Positions 10,069-17,876 of a DNA stretch of 18,570 bases are shown here, piece after piece. The position numbers were made by a program, and so were the translations under genes. The notes beneath the pieces were generated by a model that was not told the origin of the DNA, did not search any database, and saw only the letters and a list, made by a program, of their open reading frames with translations. This stretch comes from Candidatus Peribacteria bacterium (GTDB taxonomy: Bacteria; Patescibacteria; JAEDAM01; Absconditabacterales; Absconditicoccaceae). The first letter of the stretch is position 1; each line of letters begins with the position of its first letter. Where the stretch lies: the NCBI GenBank assembly GCA_031261265.1, contig JAISKI010000041.1, forward strand, positions 1 through 18,570, read 5' to 3'.

Positions 10069-10986
10069 ATGAAACCTCTTAAAACAATCGCTACAGGATT
10101 TTTGTTGGCGAGCCAACTAGCAGGAATTGCCAAAGTTTCTCCAAATACGGCTGTTTCATCTGCTGTGTATAAAGCTGGCGAATTATATGAAGTTGTCTCC
10201 ACCCCCTCTCCATTGACATCAGTAAGTTCAACATTCCAGGTAGAAGCAATGTCTACAAAAGACACTATTCGCTATTTTATCGAAAAAGAAACTCCTCTTT
10301 ACAAAGATAGCTCTTGAAAAGAGGTCTTTACCAAAATGCCAGCATGAACTTTTTTACGTGAAAGTTTTATTAATGAAAAAGAATCTACCGATAATTTATT
10401 ATGTATAGAAATTAAAGGAAAAAAAGTCTGGATTGAAAAAACTGCCTTAACAGATAATACTGTAGATACTTCAAATGATTTTTTCAAGCCTACTACCGAG
10501 AAGGTAATTATAGTTGATAAATCTGCCAGAAAAATGATAGTCTATGATCAATTTTGAAAGCACCAAGTAAAGGAATTGAAAATAGCCTTATCTCCACGGT
10601 GAGAAGGTGATAAAACGATTTCTGGAGATTGAAATACTCCGGAAGGGAAATATTATATTTGTTTAAAAAATCCAGCGAGTAGTTTTTGAAGAAATCCAAA
10701 GACTGGATGAAAATTGGGATCGTTAATGGTTAGCTATCCTAATACTCAAGATGCAATAGAAGGTTTGATAGCAGGAGATATAAATGGAAATGAATATACT
10801 TGAATTAAAAGTGCTATACGTAGCAAACAAACCCCAAATCAGAATACAAAACTCTGAAATTATATTATGATACATGGATGAGGGTCTCAGTCTGATTGGA
10901 CCATATGATGTATGGCATTGAACAATGAAGATATGTTATGGTTGTATGGGTTTATGAATACGGGGGCGGATTTATTTATTAAATAA
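10069..10986 (+). CDS. Secreted or anchored YkuD-family L,D-transpeptidase
   Basis: A 305-residue protein. Its hydrophobic N-terminus (MKPLKTIATGFLLASQLAG) is a probable signal peptide or anchor. Residues about 65-130 resemble an SH3-like stretch (ETPLYKDSSGKEVFTKMPAGT). Residues about 145-305 are the YkuD domain: KVIIVDKSARKMIVYD, then GNTPEGKYYI, then MIHGGGSQSDWTIGCMAL with His269 and catalytic Cys281. These enzymes make 3-3 cross-links in peptidoglycan or attach proteins to it. The glycines in HGGG and the Gly just before Cys281 (10906) are TGA codons, so the active site exists only under code 25; about 12 TGA codons occur in all. It starts 28 bp after the preceding gene, suggesting one operon. 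No clear terminator follows in 10987-11060. Confidence 0.9.
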
Positions 10987-11064
10987 TTTTGATTGTTTTG
11001 TGTTTAGATGGTTTAGTGCCTCATTTCTACTTTCCTATCCTGATTCCAAAAATCTGAATTTCTT

Positions 11065-11092
11065 TTGAAAAAACTTCCAAAATTTATATACT
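11065..11092 (+). promoter_or_regulatory. Upstream promoter of the toxin-antitoxin operon
   Basis: TTGAAA (11065-11070), 16 bp, TATACT (11087-11092). It precedes a second promoter at 11136. The gene-free stretch 10987-11204 holds these two promoters and one inverted repeat. Confidence 0.55.
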
Positions 11093-11122
11093 TTTTTAGG
11101 TATTAAACTAATGTAATAAAAC

Positions 11123-11149
11123 TATACATTTTCTCTTGCAAAATGTATA
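11123..11149 (+). promoter_or_regulatory. Operator-like perfect inverted repeat
   Basis: TATACATTTT (11123-11132), a 7-nt spacer, AAAATGTATA (11140-11149). It covers the -35 box (11136) of the promoter nearest the antitoxin gene. Its position and symmetry fit a binding site for the dimeric HTH of the antitoxin, giving autorepression. Confidence 0.65.
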
Positions 11150-11163
11150 ATTTTCTTTATACT
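11136..11163 (+). promoter_or_regulatory. Proximal promoter of the toxin-antitoxin operon
   Basis: TTGCAA (11136-11141), 16 bp, TATACT (11158-11163), with the start codon at 11205. The -35 box lies inside the inverted repeat 11123-11149. Confidence 0.7.
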
Positions 11164-11204
11164 ACAAAAAGTTAAAAAGCTTTTACCCCTTCCCCACCCT
11201 TCCA

Positions 11205-11951
11205 ATGCTTCAAAAGAAAATCTGAGAAAAAATCAAACAGCTTCGCCAAAAATCTAATCTCTCCCAAGAAGAAATGGCTCAAATCCTCGGTGTGAGTAGG
11301 GTCACCTTTTCTCAAATCGAACAAGGAGAAAGAGAATTAAAGCAGTCTGAACTCAGCAAACTCGCTACTACTTTTGAAATGAGTATTGATGACTTCCTCA
11401 ATGATAAGCCTCAACCTTCAAAAGCACCTCTTCCCAAAGAGAAAGACAAACATTACAAATTCAAGCAGGCTTTTCTCTATCTTCTCAATAAATGTGCTCA
11501 GAAGCCGAATATCTGAAAAACCGTATTAAATAAACTGCTTTATTTTGCTGATTTCAATCATTTTGAAAAATATTATGAGAGTATCACGGGAGTAGACTAT
11601 GTGAAAATGCCCAGAGGTCCTGTGCCTCAAATAATGGATACCGTTATCGCTCAAATGGAAGCAGAAAATCAAATTAGACAACTGGAAGTGCCCTATTTTC
11701 AGTATACCCAACAAAAAATTATGCCTCTTGTCGAACCTGATTTGAGTATGCTAAATGGTCAAGAACTTGCAGAATTAGATTATGTGATAGATAAATATGG
11801 AGACTGGAATGCTGAAAAATTAAGTGAATGGTCACATTGAGATATGCCTTGGAAGGCGACAAAAAAGATGGGGAAAGTGATTTCTTATGGATTGGTAGGG
11901 TATCGTGATGAGCTTTATGCCGTAAGCGAACGAGAAGATGATGACGACTAA
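11205..11951 (+). CDS. HTH-Panacea (SocA-like/DUF4065) antitoxin
   Basis: A 248-residue protein with TGA as Gly at 11223, 11514 and 11838. Residues about 4-62 form an XRE/Cro-type helix-turn-helix (IKQLRQKSNLSQEEMAQIL, then GVSRVTFSQIEQGERE, then LSKLATTFEMSIDDFL). After a Pro/Lys linker, residues about 85-240 match the Panacea domain: KTVLNKLLYFADF, an SITGVDYVKMPRGPVP segment, then ELAELDYVIDKYGDWNAEKLSEWSHGDMPW. Panacea proteins neutralise many unrelated toxins, and the HTH fusion usually represses its own operon. The stop overlaps the start of the toxin gene by 14 bp, which implies translational coupling. An operator-like repeat lies upstream (11123-11149). The ATG at 11205 gives the full HTH. 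Confidence 0.88.
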
Positions 11952-12312
11952 ATTTTTACAATGTGATGAATTTGATAAGGATTTCAAACATCTAAGCAAA
12001 AAATATCCCTCTTTGGAGAAGGATTTTCAAGATGTGAAAGATGCTTTGGAACAAAATCCTATACCCCCACTTACCGTGCAGATTAATAATCTTTGAGAAG
12101 AAATCTACCTTCCAATTTATAAAATGAAAAAAGTCAGGTGTGCATCGCTTCAAAGTGCGTCCAAACTCAGACTTATTTATGCTTATGACGATACAAAACA
12201 GGAAATCCAATTCATTCAGTTTCTTGAAATCTACGCTAAAAATGAACAAGAAATGGAAGACAGAAACAGAATTGAAAAATATCTCAAAGGAAAGAAAAGT
12301 CTGACTGATTAA
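11938..12312 (+). CDS. RelE/ParE-like toxin
   Basis: A 124-residue protein (122-124 depending on which of the tandem ATGs at 11938 and 11941 is used) with one TGA as Gly at 12094. The N-terminal FDKDFKHLSKKYPSLEKDF resembles the first helices of RelE/HigB toxins. The later strand pair SASKLRLIYAYDD and IQFIQFLEIYAKNEQE fits the beta-sheet and terminal helix of that fold. Most toxins of this superfamily are ribosome-dependent mRNA interferases, while ParE members act on gyrase; I cannot tell which applies. The gene overlaps the Panacea antitoxin gene, the expected antitoxin-toxin order. RelE-type assignment rests on pattern recognition, since family sequences are very divergent. Confidence 0.75.
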
Positions 12313-12317
12313 AGTTT

Positions 12318-12330
12318 TATACTCTATACT
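12318..12330 (+). promoter_or_regulatory. Tandem -10 boxes before the KilA-C-like gene
   Basis: Two TATACT hexamers (12318-12323 and 12325-12330) immediately precede the ATG at 12338. If the second is used, transcription would start on or next to the start codon, giving a leaderless mRNA. The -35 region is weak (CTGACT, 12301-12306). Confidence 0.45.
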
Positions 12331-12337
12331 ATAAAAA

Positions 12338-12838
12338 ATGGTTTACTCACAAAAACTCACGATGCTCTTGCACGACATCGAAGACCTCGACATTGCGGAA
12401 CTCTTCACTTTATCTGAGAAAATAGGAGAACTTGCCAAGCACAAAGAGGAGAAAGCCCGCTTGTACTTACTTCAAAGAAATGCAGACCAAGAAGCATCGC
12501 GGTTGCAGAAGGTTGAGAATGTGGTCAGTTCTTTTCAGGAGAGAAATTTTGACCCAAGTGTTAGTATTTTATCAAAGGTTATTAAAGAGCAATTTGGTAT
12601 TGTTGTAGCCAATACCCAAATCAATGCACGATTGAAAAGCAAGGGTTTACTCTCAGAAATAGAAGGACAAAGTTGAAAGAAAAGAACGGTCGTCAACGAA
12701 AAATCTGGTGAAGTGGGAATGTATACTGCGGAAAGGACGATGTCGAGTGGATTTGTGTATGATGCGATTTTGTTCAGTCCAAAAGGAGTCAGATTTATTT
12801 TGGAGCATATTAAGGAGATGGTGTCGTTTGTGGGGTAA
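12338..12838 (+). CDS. KilA-C/antirepressor-like DNA-binding protein
   Basis: A 166-residue protein with one TGA as Gly (12674). The N-terminal about 65 residues are helical and charged (LHDIEDLDIAELFTLSEKIG, EEKARLYLLQRNADQEASR), probably a coiled coil. The C-terminal half, from about residue 70, resembles the KilA-C domain of phage antirepressors: INARLKSKGLLSE, a basic stretch, a short strand-rich GEVGMYTAERTMSS, and LFSPKGVRFILEHI. The match is by overall pattern and I would not exclude a different winged-helix family. It starts 26 bp after the toxin gene and may be partly co-transcribed with the toxin-antitoxin pair, though it appears to have its own -10 boxes. No phage structural genes are in the window. 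Its role is unknown. Confidence 0.7.
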
Positions 12839-12884
12839 ATAATCCTATTTTTTATGTGCTATGGTAGATAATTAACTTTTTTAC

Positions 12885-12912
12885 TTGAAACTTATTAATA
12901 ATATGATATATT
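12885..12912 (+). promoter_or_regulatory. Promoter of the 12950 gene
   Basis: TTGAAA (12885-12890), 16 bp, TATATT (12907-12912). Transcription would begin near 12919, so the ATG at 12950 is preferred over the in-frame GTG at 12917. Confidence 0.6.
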
Positions 12913-12949
12913 TCTAGTGGTCAGATTTTTTTTATTTTTTCTTGTCATA

Positions 12950-13381
12950 ATGTCCCAAAAAACTGCCTCAAACAACAACCATTTTCAAAAAACGGCTATG
13001 ATGCTTTATCTAGGAGAATGGGTAATGAATAGCTTTAAAACCTCTGATGAAGAGGAGTATGATAAGGAAGCTTGTCAAATTTTGTGTGATATGGCGAAAG
13101 AAGCAGAAAAACGTGGTTTCACAACTCTTATTTCAAAGCATGGAAGCGAGGTGTATTGGAGCGGTGAATTTGAGCGACCAACTCTGGAATATTTAGAGGA
13201 ATATAAAGAATTCATCTTATTTGATGAATTAGCAGAAAGGTTAGCTTTAAGAGATTTTGAAAAAAAGTTTAAGAGAGGACCTGATTTTAGAAATAGCGAG
13301 GAAGACTATCAACAGTTTTCAATTATTCGTGGGATGTGGGATGATGAATTTGAAGAACATGGTTTAGAGAATCTAACGTAG
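12950..13381 (+). CDS. Hypothetical protein
   Basis: A 143-residue acidic soluble protein that I do not recognise. It has no signal peptide, membrane segment or in-frame TGA, unlike almost all its neighbours. Visible features are a helical N-terminal third (MMLYLGEWVMNSF), a strand-like TTLISKHGSEVYWSGEFERP, and a helical C-terminal half (EFILFDELAERLALRDFEKKF) ending in an acidic tail. The frame could extend upstream to a GTG at 12917, but the predicted transcription start is about 12919, so the ATG at 12950 is chosen. It stands alone between its promoter and the convergent helicase gene, whose stop is only 37 bp away. No terminator is visible in that gap. Confidence 0.75.
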   Translation: MSQKTASNNNHFQKTAMMLYLGEWVMNSFKTSDEEEYDKEACQILCDMAKEAEKRGFTTLISKHGSEVYWSGEFERPTLEYLEEYKEFILFDELAERLALRDFEKKFKRGPDFRNSEEDYQQFSIIRGMWDDEFEEHGLENLT

Positions 13382-13418
13382 AATAGAGACTGATGGAGAT
13401 TATATGAGATTCGGTGGA

Positions 13419-15188
13419 TTATAACTCTCCCTTTTCAATCATTGAAATTGCTACTTTTATATCAAAGTAGGAAATGTCATTCAAATTTTTTTCTTCCAAC
13501 ATTCTCTTTACTTCCCCAATTCTCTTCGTCTCAGCATACACGGGATACGACTCTTTCACTTTTTCCACATTGTCCCTATTCACAAATTTCATAAATTCTG
13601 ATGGAGGCAGTTGGTCAAGAGCATAAAGCTTCATCAGATGTTCCTCAATGGTCCCATGTGAGAGTTCCCTGATTTCAGCGATTTCAGCAATACTTTTCCC
13701 AGACTGAAGCAGTTCCAAAGTCGTCTGTAAAGTAGTTCATCAGTCAGCTCTTTTTCACTTTTTGCTAGGGATTTTTTTATCAACACGCCACTTCATTTCT
13801 ACTTCCTTTGGAGTATCACTCCGATTCTCAGTTTCTGTGGCAAAATCTGGTAGCAGGGGGGTATCTTGAATTTCCATCTCTACCTCTATCGCCATTTCCA
13901 TTTTCTTCTCGTCCATAAATTCCACCACGCATTCATCTAAAATCACATGTTCCGTACACAGAGGTGCGACCAGTTTCAGACCTTCCAAACTCCTACATCT
14001 ACTCAATGCAACATAAGTCTGCCCGTGAGCGAAACTTCCCCCTTTCAGGTCAATAATCACCTTTTCAAAGGTTTTTCCCTGAGATTTATGAATCGTACAA
14101 GCCCACGCTAATTTGAGAGGGATTTGGCAAAAGGAACCGATAATCTCCGCTTCCAATCTGTGCTGTTCTGAATTATGGACATATTGACTCATATTTCGTG
14201 TAAAAGGCTTTACTTCCACTTTCTCGCCTCCGAAAATCTGTACGGTGATGGTGTTTTTCTCAATTCCTCTTACCGTTCCCAGCGTCCCATTTACCCATCT
14301 TCCATCGCCATCATTGACGATAAACATCACCTGAGCACCGACTTTGAGTTGGAGAAATTCATCGTTGGGATAGGATTTTTCCTTTTTCTTCATCGCACCT
14401 TTTATCTTCGCTTGAAACATATGCGGAGGGTGTTCAAGTTGTCCGAGTTTTCTTGTGTTGATTTCGTTCACTCTGTCATTTCTGCCCGCCAGATACATTT
14501 CTCAGGGTGCGATGTCCCGTTCTTCGTCTTCAATCACCCTACGATTGAGGAGGTCCAGCATTTCATCAGTCAGATTTTTAGTTCTAATGCCTTGTAAAAT
14601 ATCCAAAAAAGTCTGATTATTTTGGCGATAGACCTGCTCCAATTCGTGGATTCTAAACTTGAATTTCCCACTCGTAATCACCTTACTAGAAAAAAAGTAA
14701 GGATTGGGATATTCTTCTCTGAAAAAACTACTCTCATTAGAGGTGACCACGGGTGGTAATTGGAATACATCACCAATCATAATCATCTGCTTCCCACCAA
14801 AGGGGAGTTTATTTTCACAGACGATTTGCAGATATTTATCGATACAATCAAATAAATCTGCTCTCACCATACTAATCTCATCAATCACGATAGCGTCCAG
14901 CTCCGTAAATTTCGGATTGCCGATAGCTCGCTGAGCTTCCTTTTTCACGGTCTTTTCCGTGATGGTGGGAGGAATCCTGAAAAACGAATGAATGGTACTT
15001 CCATTGATATTGAGAGCAGCAATTCAGGTCGGAGCCAGCACGGCGATATTCTTCTGGGTATTGGCGATAAACGCACGCAAAAGCGTAGATTTTCCTGTTC
15101 CCGCCTTTCAGGTCAAGAAGATATTATCAGGGGTCTTTTCTGCGGTGTAGAGAGCTAGAAGAGATTTTTCATCAAAGATTATAGTCAT
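13419..15188 (-). CDS. PIF1-like SF1B DNA helicase with C-terminal HTH_40-like domain
   Basis: A 589-residue minus-strand protein with TGA read as Gly at about seven sites. Motif I (Walker A) is LTGKAGTGKST with Lys33; its first Gly (residue 27) is UGA. APTGIAALNINGSTIHSFF follows, and that Gly55 is also UGA. Motif II is VIDEISMV. Motif III is MIGDVFQLPPVV. Motif IV lies around LEQVYRQNNQTFL. Later motifs are TIHKSQGKTFEKVIIDL and YVALSRCRSLEGLKL, diagnostic of PIF1/RecD-like 5'-3' helicases. Residues about 480-500 bridge by a Gly/Lys stretch (UGA-UGA pair at 13737-13742) to a C-terminal helix-turn-helix, TLELLQSGKSIAEIAEIRELS then GTIEEHLMKL, typical of HTH_40 domains found after helicases. 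It probably unwinds DNA or RNA-DNA hybrids or G-quadruplexes in repair. The start at 15188 gives the complete Walker A. An inverted repeat lies just upstream. Confidence 0.92.
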
Positions 15189-15215
15189 AGAGAGGAAAAA
15201 ATGCTAGTAAAAGAG

Positions 15216-15234
15216 TAGGATAAAATCTATCCTA
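15216..15234 (-). promoter_or_regulatory. Inverted repeat upstream of the helicase start
   Basis: TAGGATA (15216-15222), 5 nt, TATCCTA (15228-15234), a perfect 7-bp inverted repeat 28 bp upstream of the helicase ATG. It could be an operator or a 5'UTR hairpin. A weak minus-strand promoter (TTGTTT, 16 bp, TAGGAT) would overlap it. Confidence 0.4.
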
Positions 15235-15298
15235 TTCATCTTGTCATAAAAAACAAGTCAAAGTTATTGCCAAATTTTTTTTTGTTCCAGCAGGACAA

Positions 15299-15457
15299 AT
15301 GGAAATCATATTTCAAGGACCACCAAGGGAAAAGCTTGGCTTTGAAAGCAGAGATTGAAAGTATGGTTGTGAGGGCAATGTATCGTATCGTTTATGGACT
15401 TATTTTTCAGTTGTATTTCTTCTCATTCTTTTTGTCAAAAATCTCTTGCAAAGATAA
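15299..15457 (+). CDS. Possible small C-tail-anchored membrane protein
   Basis: Under code 25 this frame encodes 52 residues. The N-terminal half is polar (EIIFQGPPREKLGF). A hydrophobic stretch near the end (WTYFSVVFLLILFVKNLLQ) could be one membrane helix. A single TGA would encode Gly. I recognise no family, no clear promoter precedes it, and its last codons overlap the -35 box of the RhuM-gene promoter. An alternative standard-code frame (15267-15461) overlaps it and is equally unsupported. The gap 15235-15445 may hold no gene at all. Confidence 0.2.
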
Positions 15458-15473
15458 ATAAAATCCGTAATCT
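15446..15473 (+). promoter_or_regulatory. Promoter of the RhuM-family gene
   Basis: TTGCAA (15446-15451), 16 bp, TAATCT (15468-15473). The 5' leader then contains the small hairpin CCCGA-acaa-TCGGG (15480-15493). The start codon is at 15527. Confidence 0.65.
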
Positions 15474-15479
15474 ACAATT

Positions 15480-15493
15480 CCCGAACAATCGGG
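15480..15493 (+). repeat. Small REP-like hairpin in the RhuM-gene leader
   Basis: CCCGA-acaa-TCGGG, at the predicted transcription start of the RhuM-family gene. It resembles the TCCCGAC...GTCGGGA palindrome in the 23S rRNA at about 889-906. It is too early in the transcript and lacks a T-run, so it is not a normal terminator. Confidence 0.5.
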
Positions 15494-15526
15494 ATAACTA
15501 GATTTATCTTTTCCATTTTATACAGA

Positions 15527-16522
15527 ATGCCAACAAATCAAGTTCTTCTCTATCAAGATGAAAATGGTATCACTACTATCAATGTAAAGTTTATTGATGA
15601 AGACTTACGAATTACCCAAAAACAACTCGCAGAAATTTATGATACTACTCAACAAAATATCGCTCAGCATATTGAGAATATCTATAAAGAGGGAGAATTG
15701 CAAAAAAATCCAACTCACAAGAATTTCTTGTTAGTTCAACTTGAAGGTTCTCGTGAGGTAAAAAGGGATATTAGTCATTACAATTTAGATATGATTATCG
15801 CACTTGGATATAGAATTCAATCACAAATTGCGACCCGTTTTCGTATCTGGGCAACAAAAAGACTGCACGAATATATTCAAAAAGGCTTCGCGATGGACGA
15901 TGAAAGATTGAAACAAGGGGGAAATAGATATTTTAGGGAACTTTTACAGAGGATTAGAGATATTAGGGCGAGTGAAAGGAATTTTTACCAACAAATTACG
16001 GATATTTATGCTACGGCGATAGATTATGACCCGAGGAAAGATATTACCAAAGAGTTCTTTGCCACGGTGCAGAATAAACTGCATTTCGCAGTGCATAACC
16101 ATACTGCGGCTGAGGTTATTTATGAGAGAGTAGACAATGAAAAGCCTCTGATTTGAATGACAAATTTTAAGGGACAGTATATTACAAAAGATGATGTAAA
16201 AATAGCCAAGAATTATCTCAGTGAAGAAGAATTAAAGAAATTAAATCTGCTTTCTTCCCAGTTTTTGGATTATGCAGAATTGCAGGCTATTTCTCTCAAT
16301 CCGATGTCTATGACCGACTGGATTAAGTATTTAGATGAGCAACTTTCCCTTCTAAAAATGGAAGTTTTACCAGACAAAGGCAGCATTTCCCATCAACAAG
16401 CAATAGAAAAAGCTGAACAAGAATTTCAAATGTATAGAGATAGAGAAATGAGAATGTTTGAGAGTGATTTTGATAAGACTATCAAGCAAGTTATGATTAC
16501 CCCTAATAAAAAGAGTAAATAA
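15527..16522 (+). CDS. RhuM-family protein
   Basis: A 331-residue protein with one TGA as Gly (16154). Residues about 20-110 show the RhuM pattern: FIDEDLRITQKQLAEIYDTTQQNIAQHIENIYKEGEL (a helix-turn-helix-like segment), then REVKRDISHYNLDMIIALGYRIQSQIATRFRIWATKRLHEYIQKGFAMDDERL, characteristic of the RhuM/virulence-RhuM family. The second half (LQRIRDIRASERNFYQQITDIYATAIDYDP, YITKDDVKIAKNYLSEEELKKLNLLSSQFLDYAELQA) also fits full-length members. The family is named after a Salmonella pathogenicity-island gene and is widespread near mobile elements and restriction or toxin loci, but its biochemistry is not established. The C-terminal region is helical and highly charged. It has its own promoter and is followed by a REP-like repeat, then by the NYN gene. 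Confidence 0.9.
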
Positions 16523-16569
16523 TCTAGTAGCAATCATTATTTTTTTGTGTTATATTGTTCGTGTGTTTT

Positions 16570-16600
16570 TGTAGGGGCGAACCTGCGTGTTCGCCCGATG
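16570..16600 (+). repeat. REP-like palindrome, 31-bp repeat copy 2
   Basis: An exact copy of 2405-2435. Partial copies of its tail (TTCGCCCGATG) recur at about 16643-16653, and TTCGCCCAGA at about 16610, suggesting a degenerate cluster. The following GTACATATTATT (16660-16671) also occurs near 2504. Confidence 0.85.
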
Positions 16601-16683
16601 TATTAAACCGTTCGCCCAGATTGTCCGCATAATTCGCCCGATGTATTTGATGTTATGTGGTACATATTATTGTCAAAAATATC

Positions 16684-16711
16684 TTGCAATTGCTATAAAA
16701 ATGGGTAAGGT
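16684..16711 (+). promoter_or_regulatory. Possible promoter of the NYN-domain gene
   Basis: TTGCAA (16684-16689), 16 bp, TAAGGT (16706-16711). The -10 fits only TANNNT. It would start transcription near 16718, which favours the ATG at 16746 over the one at 16701. Confidence 0.4.
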
Positions 16712-16745
16712 AAAACAAACATTTACCCAAAACAAGAAGAAACCT

Positions 16746-17474
16746 ATGCTTTCACAACCCCATTTTCCCCTCAGAGTAGCCGTATACATAGATGGATTTA
16801 ATGTCTTTCATTCATTGAAAGTCTTTTGAAAGAAATATTACCGACTAGATTTTAGAGCCTTAGCTTTGAAATATCTTAATTACGGAGAGAAAATTGTAGA
16901 CATCAAATACTTCACTGCTTACCCTTTGAAAGACCCAGAGGGGAATAAAAGACTGAAACAGTATTTACAAGCACTAGACCGTAGAGGAATTAAAATTATT
17001 CTAGGGAAGTATCAGGAAATCAAGAAATCCTTTTCTAGGAAACATAACTATATCATTTATACCTATCGAAATCGGTTTACGGACCTAGTAATCAATCAGT
17101 TTTATAAACCTTTTTGAAAAGAATTTAGAAGAAGGTTTCTCAAAAATATCACCCCAAAATATTTCAAATATGCTACCCAAGAAGAAAAGAAAACTGATGT
17201 AAATATCGCTGTTTGGATTGTGGAAGATGGATATGAAGACCTCTTTGATAAGGCAATCATCATTACAGCGGATAGCGATATTGCACCTGCGATAGAAACG
17301 ATTAAAAGGAGATTCCCTCATAAAATCATAGAAGTGATTTCACCAATCGGAAATAGTTGTCATACTTTGGAGAAACTTTGTGATAAGCGTATCGCGATGT
17401 CGGAACAAGAGGTCGCAAATTCCCTGCTTTCCGATACCGTACATTGAATAAGTAAACCTGTGGAATGGGAATAG
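16746..17474 (+). CDS. NYN-domain (LabA/DUF88-like) putative ribonuclease
   Basis: A 242-residue protein with TGA as Gly at 16827, 17115 and 17445. The N-terminal strand RVAVYIDGFNVFHSL carries the first conserved acidic residue of the PIN-like NYN fold. KTDVNIAVWIVEDGYED supplies the central Asp, and AIIITADSDIAPAIETIKRRFP the TADSD metal-binding strand. The last third ends with IIEVISPIGNSCHTLEKLCDKRIAMS. NYN proteins are predicted metal-dependent RNases involved in RNA processing or decay. An insertion of about 60 residues between the first strand and KTDVN is basic (RRGIKIILGKYQEIKKSFSRK) and could bind RNA. The alternative start at 16701 would add 15 basic residues. The gene follows the RhuM gene by about 220 bp that hold repeats. 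Confidence 0.87.
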
Positions 17475-17495
17475 TAAAAAAAAGTTGAAAATCTC

Positions 17496-17523
17496 TTGCA
17501 ATTATCGTTTTTTTGACTATACT
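17496..17523 (+). promoter_or_regulatory. Promoter of RNA3
   Basis: TTGCAA (17496-17501), 16 bp, TATACT (17518-17523). No coding sequence starts downstream, but a structured RNA begins near 17529. Confidence 0.7.
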
Positions 17524-17528
17524 ATAAC

Positions 17529-17656
17529 CACACCCAAGAAATATCGGTCCTCTATCTTACGAGGTAGAGCAAACTAGGTATTCGGCCCCCTCAAACTTAC
17601 TTTCAGCAGGCAAATAAGCTTTCTGGAACTAACTTTGGGGGGGTGAGGTTTTTTAT
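17529..17656 (+). ncRNA. RNA3: candidate structured small RNA, about 125 nt
   Basis: The predicted transcript is closed by CC-a-CACCC (17528-17535) pairing with GGGTG-a-GG (17641-17648). Inside are hairpin CTCTATC (17550-17556)/GGTAGAG (17563-17569), and a stem CCCC-tc-AAA (17587-17595)/TTTGGGG (17634-17640) enclosing TTCAG/CTGGAA. A TTTTTT run right after the closing stem would make the whole fold a terminator. It does not match 5S, tmRNA, 6S or SRP RNA hallmarks that I can check, and it differs from RNA1 and RNA2. A stand-alone sRNA is the simplest reading. Confidence 0.5.
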
Positions 17657-17670
17657 GGGAAAAAGTCATC

Positions 17671-17698
17671 ATCGCAGAGCAATCTGTGATTTTTTTTG
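17671..17698 (+). terminator. Intrinsic terminator downstream of RNA3
   Basis: ATCGCAGA (17671-17678), GCAA loop, TCTGTGAT (17683-17690), then TTTTTTTT. One G-U pair interrupts an otherwise perfect 8-bp stem. It may back up the RNA3 terminator. Confidence 0.75.
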
Positions 17699-17763
17699 TG
17701 TGATGTTGGTTGTATGAACCGTCCCTACGCGATTTGTCCATTATGGTCTGATGATCACTTCAT

Positions 17764-17797
17764 AGGGTTTCGCTATCCCGCAGTACTGCGGAACCCT
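17764..17797 (+). repeat. REP-like nested hairpin
   Basis: An outer stem AGGGTT (17764-17769)/AACCCT (17792-17797) encloses CCCGCAGTACTGCGG (17777-17791), which is nearly the same as the palindrome inside the rRNA terminator at 2295. A partial GTAGGGACGGTTC-type half-repeat (minus strand, about 17716-17728) lies upstream. Confidence 0.6.
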
Positions 17798-17812
17798 CCG
17801 CTATTGCTTTCG

Positions 17813-17858
17813 CCACTTTCCCGTAGCTCTTCGTACGGGACGCAGTGGGACTTTTTTT
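17813..17858 (+). terminator. Hairpin with T-run, probable terminator
   Basis: CCACT (17813-17817) pairs with AGTGG (17844-17848), and CCCGTA (17820-17825) with TACGGG (17834-17839). TTTTTTT follows (17852-17858). It insulates the next promoter at 17877. Confidence 0.6.
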
Positions 17859-17876
17859 ATTTTTCAATTTCTTTTC

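Noticed and set aside
14175..14597. Plus-strand frame of 140 residues
   Set aside because: It is antisense to the helicase motifs region, so a shadow.
15267..15461. TTG-start frame of 64 residues
   Set aside because: No family, no promoter, overlaps another equally weak frame and the next promoter.
17529..17656. RNA3 as a preQ1 riboswitch, tmRNA, 5S or SRP RNA
   Set aside because: The needed conserved motifs are absent: no A-rich preQ1 tail pairing, no tRNA-like CCA end, no 5S CCGAACUC, no SRP GGAA apical motif.
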